From: Nectonema munidae
Lineage: Eukaryota > Nematomorpha > Nectonematoida > Nectonematidae
Length of the DNA stretch: 64,000 nt
Assembly: GCA_030549495.1 (NCBI GenBank)
Contig: JAUIRK010001006.1
Coordinates: forward strand, 355,501 to 419,500
Direction of reading: 5' to 3'
Part shown: positions 10,483 to 21,175 of the stretch, piece by piece
How the letters are laid out: every line of letters starts with the position of its first letter
How positions within the stretch are numbered: the stretch's first letter is position 1
Program-made: the position numbers and the translations under genes
The notes under the pieces: model-generated
What the model was told of the DNA's origin: nothing
The model's input: only the letters and a program-made list of their open reading frames with translations
The model's database searches: none

Positions 10483-10857
10483 TAGTGGCGTAAGTATCTT
10501 TAAAAATCAGAGAGGCAAACTTGATTTAAAAAAACCTCACTATTTTTTAAATGCTTACATGTATAGTTTTCAAGTAGAATTTCCTAAAAATTTACCTTAT
10601 GTAAAAAATCGTCCATTAAAATTTAAGTTTTACATCAGACACATTGCTTGTTCTAGAATTATAAATTTCGATTTTTCACGTATAAAATTCTTCATATAGA
10701 ATGGCGAGAGTGATTTTCACTCTTCCAATATTTATATTTTAGAATATCTTTATGTTACTAAAGATGATGATTGTAGATAATGCGAATGTTCGTATTTTCA
10801 AATTTATTTTTTTACTCTCATTAAAGGGCAATTGCTCCCCTTCTAGTTACGCCACAT
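10483..10857. mobile_element. hAT-like MITE nested in Tigger element
   Basis: Ends TAGTGGCGTAAGTATC and CTTCTAGTTACGCCACA form imperfect inverted repeats related to the CAGTGGCGTAGCC terminus of the MITE at 9263-9460. The flanking octamers (TGTTTATC and TTTTTGGT) match poorly, so the copy is old. It is non-coding. Confidence 0.5.
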
Positions 10858-11089
10858 TTTTGGTTCCTTTTTGATTGGAATAAATTTTTTCATCTAGATA
10901 AAACCAATCATAATATTTTGCTTTTTTATAATCACTTAGCGAATTTTGTTTGAAATGACAGAATGTAAAATATTTTTCGAATTTAAATATTTTATAAAGA
11001 AAAGCATTTTCCTTGTTTTAAGTTTTCTTTTTTAATATGGGTCTATTTTCTTAAAAGTAAATTCAAGTTATTTTATTTCACTAATTTAG

Positions 11090-12075
11090 AGCTTATTGTC
11101 TTAACATGGTCTGATCACGTGGCACTTATTTCGCACAAACTAGTTTAGATTTGTGGCATGCTGAAACAGGCCAAAAGATTCCTGCCCACTAAAACAATGA
11201 ATGCCTTTTACAAAAGTCTTCTCCTACATCATCTAAGGTATAGTATTTTCAACTGGGGTCACACAAAAGACACTACTCTCTTTTTTATTCAAAAAAGGAT
11301 TTTGAGAGTTATTTTATATTACCACCCAATTTCTCACACTAAAAATATCTTTCTTATAAATTCTCTATTGAAACTTGAGGACATATACAATCTCAGTGTC
11401 TACGTCACTTTATACAAATACATATACTCGATGCTCCCTCCTATATTTAATCAATTCATCTCTTTAAACTTTCAAAAAGACAGAACTTCGCCTCGCCTTA
11501 TTGACAAAATGTCTCTACCTTTTTATAAATATACAAAATCAAAGCAATCCTTCTCTTACAAGGTATCCACTCTCTTCAATAGCTCCGAAGCGTTCCTTTT
11601 TTCCGCTCCTATTCCTATAAAGCAGCTACAAAATGGTTTTTATCCTTTTGTCTTAAATCCCACAACTCTCACTCTGAATGCTCCATCTCCAACTGCTATG
11701 TTTGTAGGTAAAATAGTTACACCGACCACTCCTAGTATTTGTTTCTAATGATAATAATATGTATATACACCTACACAATCTTCCTTTTTTTTTCTTTCTT
11801 TTCTTTCCCATATTCAATATTGTATAATACATCATGAATAATTATTTCCATCACACATAATTTACGGAACTGTGTATTTCTTATTTGTCCTATTTTTACA
11901 AATTTTATCACCATGTTGGCATCTCCAAGCGGCTCATTTAGCCTTTGACATCAACTTTCAAAAGTCATCTTTGTGTGTTTTCTAAAACATCCTTTTTTTA
12001 ATATCTTTCTATGTGCTTATTGCGTACACTAATTTCCATCTTTTTTGTCATACTTTTGAAATTATTATCTTCTAA
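11090..12075 (+). mobile_element. 5'-truncated LINE, same family as the 45.6-kb LINE
   Basis: The frame from 11158 to 11748 (and recognisable residues back to about 11110: WSDHVALISHKL) matches the C-terminus of the ORF2 at 48.9-49.5 kb: LKQAKRFLPTKTM, HLRYSIFNWGHTKDTTLF, HPISHTKNIF, SLLKLEDIYN, SMLPPIFNQFISLNF. The 3' non-coding parts also match (CTTTGACATCAACTTTCAAA here, CTTTGATACCAACCTTCAAA there), and both end in CTTTTGAAA(T)ATTATT. Divergence of the two copies shows the family has been active over a long period. Confidence 0.85.
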
Positions 12076-12107
12076 TACCGAAACTAAATTTTTTAACAAT
12101 TATTTTA

Positions 12108-13423
12108 GCCAAGAATACTAAGCGCACGTACTTAAGTTTAAAGGAAAAGTTAGAAGTGATTGAAAAAAATAAAGAAAATTAGCTAAAGAATTTAGAGTAG
12201 GCAAAATCCAAATTCAAAATATTATAAAAAATAAAGAGAAAGTTTTGTGGCATGTGAGCTAAAATGTTCCTATTTCTGGTGTGATGATTCAAGAAAAAGC
12301 AAGAACGATGGCAAAAGAAAGAAATATAAAGGATTTCAAAGCTTCAAATCGGTGGTTGGAGTGTTTTTTAAAACGAAAAATATAAACCTAGTAAATTTAT
12401 ATGGAGAGTCGTCTTTTGTAAATCAAGATGTTGTAAACGAAAATTAATAAAAAATGTAATGACTTAAAAGATGTCTTTAATGCAGATGAAACAGGGTTGT
12501 TTTATAAAGTTTTACTATCAAGATCGTTCTAAAAAACGATAGATGTAAAAATGGTAAAAAATCAAAGTTACGTTTGACAATTCTCTTGTGTTGTAGTGCT
12601 CGTGGTGAGAAGCTATGCCCTGTTATTATAGGATGTAGTGAAAAATCCCACTTCAACATTTAACTTTGGGAGTAAGTTATTTTTGAAATAAAAAATCCTA
12701 GATGACTGGATCGATTTTTCCTAATTTGCTCCAAATTATCAATAATCAAATGATAAAAGAAAACCGCTCGATTTGGTTATTGGTAGATAATGTTGCATCA
12801 CATAGAAATTTTGTTCTTTCTAAAATTTATGTTTTTTACCTCCAAATACAAGAGCATGCCCACAACGGTTAGACATTGGAATTATCAAACATTTCAAATC
12901 CTTTTATAGACGAGAACTTTTGAAACAAATAATTTTAAGAATCGATGAAAATGAAAATCCTCGTGAAGCTTTAAATAAGATTAATTTTTTGGATGTAATT
13001 ATATGCATAAAAAAATCTTAGAATTCTGTAGAAGCATCTACAATAATTAATTGTTTCAAAAAATGTGGATTTATAGTTCAAACTCAACCAGATGTTGAAG
13101 AGTATGTTTGGCTGCCTAAAGAATGCTATGTCCGACTTGAGCAAGTGAATTGGGAAGATTTTTTATACTTTGACAAAGATTTAGAAACTTGTCCAGATCA
13201 AGAAAATATTTGTAGTCATCTAGAAGTTGATGCGGATACAGATGATGATGATGAAAGTAAAAAAACTGTAGACGAAACTTTTGATGAAAAAGTTAAGATA
13301 AATGATGCAGTTTCAAGTATAAATGTTCTACAAAGGTTTTCTATTCAGTTCAAAAACCAAAATTTATTTGAAATTGAAAAATCTGCTATCGAGTGCGTTG
13401 AAGAAATCCTTTTTCTAAATTAA
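12108..13423 (+). pseudogene. Tigger-type transposase (broken)
   Basis: Pieces in order: KNTKRTYLSLKEKLEVIEKN (CENP-B N-terminal HTH), a partial second HTH, KDVFNADETGLFYK (first catalytic Asp region of the DDE domain), MTGSIFPNLLQIINNQMIKE, RSIWLLVDNVASHRNFVLSK (second Asp), PPNTRACPQRLDIGIIKHFK, FYRRELLKQIIL and an acidic tail (DADTDDDDESKK) ending at 13423. This is the normal Tigger order. Several stops and frame changes interrupt it, and the second HTH is badly eroded. The last 92 codons are open. It would have acted on the terminal repeats at 10214 and 13633. Confidence 0.8.
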
Positions 13424-13633
13424 GGCAAACAAAACTCGATACATTTTTAAATAAATATTTTTAAATTTTGTTTTTTATCATAATAAAAACACGTTTTTAT
13501 GTTGCCTTAAATGTTGTGTAGGTTTTAATAATACGAACTTTAGTTTGTAAACGTATACCTCCCTATAACGACTCTCTGTAAGATACGCCAAAACATGTCA
13601 AAAAATCTAAGACGTATAAGAAAGGATTTACTG

Positions 13634-14337
13634 TAATTTGAAATTCGAAGGATAATTTTAGGGAGATTTTCATCGTCAATCGAAAGTAGCTATTTTTTAT
13701 CAATAAGATTATGGATATAAACCGTATAGAATAATAAATTTTTCACAAACCATCTAATATAGTTATAAATTATGTGGGGATATGTTCATAGGATTTCCAT
13801 TTAAATGAATTTCCAAGGTGTTATACCAATACAAAAGATTTTATAAGGAAACTTTTATTAACTTATAAAATCATCTATATTAATAATTCTCATCAGAAAC
13901 ATGACAGAATTTATTTTATGGAAAAATTTGATTTTTAGGATAAAATCATTAATTTGATTGACATTTCCCTACGTTTTGACACTCTAATTTCAATACTGAA
14001 TGAAGAAATTAAATCAGCATGGGCGATTTAGTATGAAAATTTATTTAAAATTTAATCACATTTTTGATATTAATTGAACTATAATGGCTTGAGAAAAATA
14101 AGGTATGCTGTGGAAGCTTGTGCAAAAAGTGATATCCTAAAAAGGCTTATTTTATTTAAGTACATTTATCGCATATCTAAAGAACAAAGTAAAAAATCTG
14201 TAACTTTTATATTTAATTTCAATTATTTTTAGAAAACTACGTATGTAGTAATAAGTGTTAGTAAAAGATTGAAATTTGAAGAATACCGACTGACTATACT
14301 TCAAGGTAAAAGGCTTTAGGTATATGAATTTCTTCGT
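13634..14337. other. No gene recognised
   Basis: AT-rich spacer between the Tigger right end and a second Tigger fragment. The minus-strand 73-codon frame at 14152-14373 has no recognisable domain. Confidence 0.5.
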
Positions 14338-14508
14338 TAGGATGTAGTAAAAACCATGTTGCTTTAAAAACATATCACTTTCAACATTGGGAGTCAGTTA
14401 TTTTTGAAATAAAAAATCCTAGATGACTGGATCAATTTTTTCTAATTGGCTCCAAATGATCAATAATAATCAAATGATCAAAGAAAACCGCTCGATTTTG
14501 CGATTTAT
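14338..14508 (+). mobile_element. Second fragment of the same Tigger family (DDE core piece)
   Basis: About 165 bp aligns with 12640-12780: GAAATAAAAAATCCTAGATG, then ACTGGATC and AAAGAAAACCGCTCGATTT are shared. Translation gives MTGSIFSNWLQMINNNQMIK then ENRSIL, matching the piece of the Tigger transposase between the two catalytic aspartates. It preserves a frame (GSIFSNWLQ) that the upstream copy has damaged. No ends are present. Confidence 0.8.
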
Positions 14509-16061
14509 TTTAAAAGTCCAAATGAATGCACAATTGAGTTTGATGCATCACGTGCACAGACGCAGACTATTCCTACAAGCTTACTTATTAAAATTCATTC
14601 AATTTTTCACGAAAGCGTCATAAATTATTGTTATGCAAATGAGGGGATATTTTTTACATGGCTGGCAGTAGCAAATTTGGTCAGTCGAGAGAAAAATGTC
14701 AATTAAAAATAATTGCAATCACTATAGGAGAGCTCTTACCATCATCATCAATGTTTTTCAGAAGAAATATCCTTTGTTACACGCTCATACATGCAAAACA
14801 AACGCGAATCTCTGCTTAAAAGTGAAGAAGGAGGGTACTTCCTTGAGCACTGCAACCCATGCCCACCCATATGCCTTTAAAATGTTATCAAAGCCGTCCC
14901 TATTTCATTTAAATATTTTTGAGCCCAGGCATGCTCTTCTTATTTTCTGAATGTTTTTTCAACTCACCCACACGCGCTTTTGTTTTTCATACGCGCCCTT
15001 TTACTTTCCACCATTTTTTGAGAAGCGATGGTTTCTCATTTTTAAATCCTCGTTTGAGTATTTTCAACTCATTTGCTCCTAAATGTTAAATTCTATTCTC
15101 TAAATTTATGAAAAGTACGAAGCATTTTCAATTCAATTTATTTTGGCACATCCTTTGTAGCGAAGATAGCGGGGTCCAAGCTACAGAGCTGCGTCATTAT
15201 CTTTGGACACGTTATAACGGAGATACTGAACCCGTATTTTCAAAACACAACAAAGCCTTCCTTCATCATACAGCGAGTTGCCTAACCCCTCTTTTGTGGT
15301 ATTTTAAAGTCATACCCTCCCAGTTCTAGCAGACATGGGTAAATGGCCTTAACCGCAGTGCTCTTGTACTTCATTCCTTCTCTAAACATCTCTACTTTCA
15401 AATTATTCATCTTTCTTTTTTTCAATATTTTTTAAAAATTCTTTAGTCAATATTTTAATGGATCGATAAGAACAACTTTTCGTAAGGGTATAGTAATTTT
15501 TAATTGACTATTTTTTCTTAAGATTTTCCAATTCTCAATTATTTTTCGTTAAAACTTTTAGACAATTTTGATATCTCTAAAAATCTTTTTCCCTTTTTTG
15601 GTAGATTTGAACAAAATAGAAAAATACATCAGCCTAAAATTAAAAAACTTAGTTTTTAAATAAAAAAGCTTGAATAAAAAATATATAATTTCGTTAAAAT
15701 TTTAAAGAGCAAATTTACATGAATACTTAAATTTATAACAGATTTATAAGATTGAACATCAAATACACTCGTCATAGGAAAAAATTATAGCTTAAACATT
15801 TTTAAAGCGAATCGATTAATTTATCATGTTCATATTGTTGCAGAAATTGAAGTGAGTTTTTATTTTTTATGGGACATTCTTTTGTCTTCCAAGGTTAAAC
15901 TTATAAGAAGTTAATCGATATGAAAATCAAAAATGTTGATAAAGTTGTAAATACAATTTTGAGGAGTTTTTTGTTTTCAATGTATACTTACATATACATC
16001 ACAACAGATAAAATCAATTAAATGAAAAAATGTTTGAAAAAAGATTTTAAATTAAACATAG
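14509..16061. other. No gene recognised
   Basis: The stretch at 14750-15330 is less AT-rich, with two open frames (14696-14950 and 15108-15329, plus) that have no recognisable domain. From 15330 the sequence is AT-rich and featureless. Confidence 0.45.
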
Positions 16062-16283
16062 CGGTTGGCGCAATTAGATGCAACATTTTTACAGATTAAG
16101 CAAACTACTTTATCTGTGCTAAATTTTTGCACGCTGAACTACTACAGCAAGGATTTGAACGAAAAGAAGGAATCGGTGGAAGAAATTGATAGCAGAGAGC
16201 CGCCATTTTTTGAGTATATTTTCTACCCAAACTTGGAATTAGATCCAAAAAATTCATTTTTGTGGAAAGTATCTGAAATGTGA
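16062..16283 (+). CDS. Unassigned open frame, possible terminal exon
   Basis: A 73-codon frame directly follows AAATTAAACATAG, an acceptor-like sequence, and ends in TGA at 16283. It has no ATG near its start, so if real it is a last exon. The residues (for example KKESVEEIDSREPPFFEYIF and NLELDPKNSFLWKVSEM) are acidic and balanced, unlike the neighbouring chance frames. No homology was recognised, no upstream plus-strand exon was found, and it would lie in the intron of the minus-strand peptide gene. It may be chance. Confidence 0.25.
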   Translation, partial: RLAQLDATFLQIKQTTLSVLNFCTLNYYSKDLNEKKESVEEIDSREPPFFEYIFYPNLELDPKNSFLWKVSEM

Positions 16284-17730
16284 TTTTAAATTACAAAATT
16301 TTTCCTTTGTTCGATAAAAAGATGATTTTTTCCTTATTTTTATCTCTGCTATTTATCTAAGTCATGAAATGTTTGCAAAAACCACTTTAGGTTGTAACCT
16401 TGATGGTGAAATTTAAATGATGGTTAATTTAAGCATGTTTTTCTTTTTGAGAATCTATATTTTAAAAATTATGATCTAATATTCCTTTTTTCAAAAGCAA
16501 GATGATCTCAGTGTAAAATAAAATATTGAAACCTGTCTATATATTGAACACTCTCTAGAAATAATAGAGGTGTTCACAATAATGGGGATAAATTAGTTTA
16601 TAAGAATAACTTGAGACTTTGAAAAAGTATGAACTATTTTAAGGTTTATCTTCAATCTTTTCCTCTTTTTTGTGCCTACCACTTTGTCAATACAAGTAAC
16701 TTGCCATAGTCTTATAGATAAACTTTCATTATATCAAAAAAGCTTCCATATTTTTTCTATAGGATTAATTCAAAAATAGAATTTTGTAAAATTAGATTGT
16801 CAGTTTGCAGAGAGAGGGGTCACAAAATATAGATCCGAAAAAATAAAGGCATTTAGTTAAAAAACGAGGGAAAAATAGAAAAAGGTGAAGTTGGCCGAAA
16901 ATATATTTACATTAAATAAGTAGGTTAGTAAATTCAATTAGTTAGTAAGTAATCCTGATATAATTAGTGAAATTATAAGTGTGTTAGTGTACTGATAAAA
17001 TCGAAAACATGAAACTTACTTATCAATAATTATAAACTTTTTTATATTTCATTAATTTGAATGTTTTTACTTTAATTTTTTGACCTTATAAGTTTAACCT
17101 ATAAAAATACATTTCTTTTTTATTACCTTATCTATTTTTCTTCTTATCTATTACACTTCTTCCTAACATATTACTGATTTCTTGAGAAAAGTTTTTTAAT
17201 GAAGAGAAAGTGAAATTTTAGTGTGAATAATTGTTATAACAAAATTTAAGTAGCTTTTTTAAACTGAATTTTGATGTACCCAAAATTCTATCCTAGAAAA
17301 TTCACCCAGAAAACTACAACAACGAAAATTTCAGCTATTGAAATTAACACCCACAAAAGTTTCACGCATTTGTAGCCAAAGTTCAAACAGGAAAATTCTA
17401 TCCAAAAAATTTTATTAATGGAAATTTTCAATTATAAAATTCCTACCCACAATAGAAAAGTTAAATAAAACTCAATTTTTAGAAATTCGATAATATCTCC
17501 TCCATATTACCTTTCACAAGTGTTTGGACTCTTTTGTTTATAATTTTGTATTGTTTATTTTTTGATTCTCATCTCCTCTTCGGACATGAAAAAATTTTGT
17601 TTCTATAAAATAAAAATAATATTAATTAATTTTTCATTATATCTTGTGTACCACTTTTTAATAAGTTTTTGCTTCTTGTGATTCACTAAAATACTCTATG
17701 ATTCAGTACAATTCTTGTTCGACATTATCT
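16284..17730. other. No gene recognised
   Basis: Strongly AT-rich. A patch at 17280-17460 repeats short AAAATTC(T/A)ATCC and CACCCA-type words, but no periodicity could be fixed. Confidence 0.5.
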
Positions 17731-17930
17731 CCTTAATTGTTGGAAATGTTAAAAAAAAAATGTAAGGATTAGGCAAAAATGTGTAGTTTATTTTTTGTCA
17801 TTTTGAACATTTTCCTCAATTTTTAAAGAATAATCTTGCAAATTGAATGTCATGTTTCAGATTATGCCATACATCACATTTTATGTGTTGACCTAACCCT
17901 TACATTTTTTAACATTTCCAACAATTGAGG
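17731..17930. mobile_element. 200-bp inverted-repeat element (MITE)
   Basis: The left end CCTTAATTGTTGGAAATGTT runs into A10 and ATGTAAGGATTAGG. The right end is its inverse: CCTAACCCTTACATTTTTTA then ACATTTCCAACAATTGAGG. The arms are about 45 bp with few mismatches. Flanks (CATTATCT and TGCATTCT) only partly resemble each other, so the superfamily is open. Confidence 0.7.
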
Positions 17931-18265
17931 TGCATTCTATGTAAATATATTTTTATATTTGCTGGTCAATGAAGTGTCGCTGCCTGACAAATACTTGTTC
18001 TCTTAAGGGTCCTACTTGCGACTATTCATTGCCTCTCTACTTTTTGATTTAAAATTGAAGCACTAATGCAGAGATTTTAAAAGACGCTTCTGAAAAACCT
18101 TATAAACATTTTAATACTTATTAAATGCTATTTACTTTCCTAGCTGAATTTAGGTAGCCATTTGAGTTTCTTTTGAGCCGATATTGGTCTCGTTTCTAAT
18201 TCTTTACCATCTGTTATGGCCAATCGTATATGGGGGCCTTTCCGAATTAATTTTGAAAGACTTAC

Positions 18266-18353
18266 CAGCATGCGCTGAGAAGAAGGCCAAAGATAAAAGT
18301 AAGAAAAGAGAGAAAAGTGTTTGGAAGTAAGGAAACTCGCCACTCTTATTCAT
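18266..18353 (-). CDS. Putative secreted peptide precursor, exon 1 (signal peptide)
   Basis: From ATG at 18353 the frame encodes 29 residues plus one base: MNKSGEFPYFQ, then the hydrophobic core TLFSLFLLLSLAFFSAHA, ending at donor G|GTAAGT (18266/18265). The core, the small residues before the likely cut (SAHA) and the position right after the ATG make a textbook secretory signal peptide. The strong donor breaks the frame exactly at the signal-peptide boundary, a common layout for arthropod neuropeptide and other secreted-protein genes. The phase fits exon 2 at 8783. A TATA box lies 54-63 bases upstream of the ATG. The overlapping frame at 18140-18343 starts later, lacks this logic, and is taken as a shadow. 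Confidence 0.6.
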
Positions 18354-18406
18354 GGTGCATGACAATTAAAAATGAGAAAATAAAAATAATAACGCACTTT
18401 TCAAAC

Positions 18407-18416
18407 TTTTATATAT
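18407..18416 (-). promoter_or_regulatory. TATA box of the peptide gene
   Basis: The minus strand reads TATATAAAAG within CTTCATATATAAAAGTTTG. With initiation about 25-30 bases downstream (near 18380), the 5' leader would be about 25-30 bases long before the ATG at 18353. This is inferred from position and consensus only. Confidence 0.5.
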
Positions 18417-18417
18417 G

Positions 18418-18736
18418 AAGATAATATGAAAATGAATCGATATATGTATTCATGATTGAGACTTTGAGAAACGAGTGTATAATGCCTTCTTCTTTGAGCG
18501 ACATCTCATCAGTAATAATCCCTGTTTTCAAATTTGTGCTAAAAGATGCTAAGCTGATGAAATTGATAAGGATGAAATGAGTATATTCACTTCAAAAAAC
18601 ACAACATCGATATGTGTAGCTAACATGAGTTTTTGGCAAAATCAATTCTTCCTCTCTCAATCATAGACCTTTCTTTCTACTTATTACACCAAAACATAGT
18701 ATATTTTTAAAACCCCTGTGTTTTATTGCACTAAAC
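18418..18736. other. Upstream flank of the peptide gene; no other gene recognised
   Basis: Contains ATATCGATTCATTTTCATAT-like AT-rich sequence upstream of the TATA box. Nothing else can be assigned. Confidence 0.4.
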
Positions 18737-19592
18737 CTGTGGTGCCTAACCTTTTGTATGTTGAGGGCACCATTTTGTTATCGTTAAGTATACTGTGTGC
18801 GCTAAAATAGAAAAGATATACAAATAAATTTTAATTACAGCAAAACCTCCCAGTCTAGAGCAGGGTTACCTCTGGGGGGGGGGGGGGCAACTCTGCATTC
18901 TGCCAACGTCATTTCGGGGAGACAAAAAGCCTTTCGCCGAACCACTCCCTCCCCAATAATTTTGAATTCTCTCAACTTTAAATCTTTATTTATATTATAA
19001 TCATCGCAGGAATTTCAGTTCATCACACGCAGCAATGTAGTCAGGAATGTGGACAAGAGAGGGCAAATTATTCAGCAGGCCAAATATTATAGCATAGCAG
19101 AGGTATATACGAATTTAAGGAGTAAAGGTTTATCCCCATCATTACTGGAACTGCATGAGTAAAACTAATGAAATAGAATACACAAGTTAGAATACACACC
19201 TTCATTATCTAAAACCCTGTACTTCACAGATAAATCTAGATTGAATTTACCAGATATTGGTATGAGTTTTTAGTCTCGAGTAAACAGTTACAGAGTTCGC
19301 AATAGACAGATATAAAGAAACTCGTTGATCAGCATCAACCACGGGGATATCGTTAAATGTCTTTCTTTTTTTATTAATATTATAAAAATTGGATTATAAT
19401 TGAGTTGCATTAGATTTGCTTTCATTTCAATATGGATTCTAATTATATAATATTTTCTTTATCATGACCTCAAAAATTTTATTAGTCAAAAATATTAAAA
19501 CAAATATTTTTTGTCCAATTTTTATGAACGGGTCCACCAAAAATAAAAGAAGTGAAAAGGGGTCCATGAGTAAAAATAGGTTGAGAAACACG
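18737..19592. mobile_element. hAT-like non-autonomous element
   Basis: The left end CTGTGGTGCCTAACCTTTTG and the inverse of the right end (CGTGTTTCTCAACCTATTTT) resemble the CAGTG.T..C.AACC.TTT termini of Charlie-type hAT elements. The interior has a G13 run near 18878-18890 and no coding frame. Flanking octamers do not match, so the pairing of the ends is tentative. Confidence 0.4.
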
Positions 19593-20049
19593 GCCCTAGA
19601 TGAACTGGAGTGCGCTGAAAAGTGTATGTTTGGTTGTTGCTGAAATTATTTCCTCCTCTGCCAGCTTTTTTCCTCTTAATTAGCTGTGTTGATATTTGCG
19701 TATTATGTTGTCGTCATAATTGTTTCAACTACTTTTACTGCTAATTAACATTAGAAAAGCTATGTGATCATGTAGAACTTTTTCAAAAAAAAATCTGTAG
19801 AAAGAGATATTTTCAAGGCGCATTGTTTTCAGACATTAAATATTATTGAGCATTACAAAAAAAGGTGGCTTTCTTATTGAGTGCGTCATAATAAAAACAC
19901 CATCCCATGATTGATCTGTCGGATTAACAAATTATTGAGACAGGCCTGAGAATTATCCTTGGCTGAACACAGTATGAGTGTAGGAGTTTGAATCTCAGAA
20001 TAACGATCTGTATTCACCTTCATGCGGAAATTAGTCCTAGCGCAAAGCT

Positions 20050-20345
20050 GATTAGAGACAAAATGGAAGAAGCGGGAATGTACTTAATTCTAATAGATGA
20101 GTGGAAAAATACGAATTATTAATATCAGTTTGTTTTCGCTTTGACTAACGATTTTGCCGTCTTATTGAAATAGAAAATAGTGATGCGATCATAGATACAA
20201 GATAATTCTCCTTGATAAAACCCCTGTAGTAATTCGCAGTTATACAATTTTTGCTGACAGTGCAAGTGTAATGTCGGGTAATAATAGTGGTGTGATCACT
20301 GGACGAAATGATTTTATAATAAATTTGGAAAATGATATAAAAAAA
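20050..20345 (+). pseudogene. hAT transposase-like fragment (plus strand)
   Basis: Residues MEEAGMYLILIDEWKNTNY and, 150 bp on, FADSASVMSGNNSGVITGRN resemble the DE(S/W)T and TDGAS.M.G..SGV.. blocks of hAT transposases, which flank catalytic aspartates. It is very degraded, with many stops. The orientation is opposite to the next fragment. Confidence 0.35.
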
Positions 20346-20359
20346 GTTCCCTCCCCCTC

Positions 20360-21130
20360 CCCTAATTTTTTTTCATTAAGTATTTTAATGAGATGATTGA
20401 GACCGCATTTTTGACAAGATTTTGAATACCAGGTCCATATTTTGTTAGTGCCATCCTGCTGCAGTCACTTGTATGGGCGATATCCATGACTAGTGATTTT
20501 CTTTTCATAGATTTCCTTCAACAGGAATTGTTTAGCATCTACTAATCTACAGAGCTATGTGGCTCTCGCTTCACCTTTTAATTGCCAATCAAAAACCCTA
20601 AATCTGGCAAGTAATTCCAAAAATTTCTGTAAAATATCTTTGACATCTGGAAGTACTTTTTCCAATCTACAACAAACATTGTGGTTTACTTAACCAAGGG
20701 GCTTGTGTGTCTAAAATGATATCTTCATATTTCGTGTCTACTTCATCCTAAAATCTCTGTCTATGCTGCAAAGCAATAAGGCTTCAAATTGAGTTTATGA
20801 TTTTATCAATGCCCCTCATGATTATTTAATAACTCTGTAACATAATACTTGTTGATGAAATATGTAATGGTGACTTAGGAGAATAGAAAAACCTTGTCCT
20901 TCTCACAAAGTATAACAAAAGCCATATCATTTCCTAACATTTCCGAAGTACCATATGTCATAATGTGACTAATTTTTCAAAAGGTACTTCCCCAACAAAA
21001 TTCTTGAAAGGTTGAAAAATACCTTCATTATGAGTTTTCCCATTGAGGAGTGTTAAGAATAATATTTCATCGAGGACTCTGGAGTGGATAAAAGCATGAT
21101 AGAAAATTGAAAAAGTTTAATGTTTTGATA
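20360..21130 (-). pseudogene. hAT transposase remnant (minus strand)
   Basis: On the minus strand: LTLLNGKTHNEGIFQPFKNF, VGEVPFEKLVTL, then SEMLGNDMAFVILCEKDKVF (position of the TDGA..M.G block), INSI-SLIALQHRQ, DEVDTKYEDIILDTQAPWLS (canonical LLLHTEVRWLS) and KVLPDVKDILQKFLELLARF. The order matches the SCAND3/ZBED5-like hAT group also seen at 34 kb and 56-58 kb. Many stops break it. No terminal repeats are assigned. Confidence 0.55.
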
Positions 21131-21175
21131 AATATTTTAATAATTATATGTACCAATATATTAATATAAATTATA

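Larger units (their letters stand above)
10214..13633 (+). mobile_element. Tigger-type DNA transposon carrying two later insertions
   Basis: The left end is TA|CTGTCAATAGCGGTCCCTCT, followed by TACTAACGTCTCC. The right end on the minus strand is TA|CAGTAAATCCTTTCTTATAC followed by GTCTTAGA. The two align as imperfect inverted repeats and both abut TA. The transposase remnant is at 12108-13423. A hAT-like MITE (10483-10857) and a LINE 3' fragment (about 11090-12075) sit between the left end and the transposase. Without them the element is about 2.1 kb, a normal Tigger size. Confidence 0.7.
8830..18265 (-). other. Intron of the putative peptide gene, filled with mobile elements
   Basis: Under the two-exon model this is a single intron of about 9.5 kb, from donor G|GTAAGT at 18266/18265 to the TTTAG acceptor before 8783. 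It contains a SINE with a hAT MITE, a Tigger transposon carrying a nested MITE and LINE piece, a second Tigger fragment, a 200-bp inverted-repeat element and one unassigned plus-strand frame. Additional small exons cannot be excluded. Confidence 0.45.

Noticed and set aside
14696-15329. Two plus-strand frames (84 and 73 codons) in a less AT-rich stretch
   Set aside because: No domain, signal peptide, splice logic or homology could be recognised; left as unassigned DNA.
18140-18343. 67-codon minus-strand frame starting MASFLTSKHF
   Set aside because: It overlaps the signal-peptide exon in another frame, runs through the donor site and lacks homology; the MNKSGEF frame with donor GTAAGT explains the region better.
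19945-20030. SINE-like stretch with a GAGTTTGAATCTC B-box-like word
   Set aside because: No A box or tRNA-like fold could be drawn and no second copy was seen.
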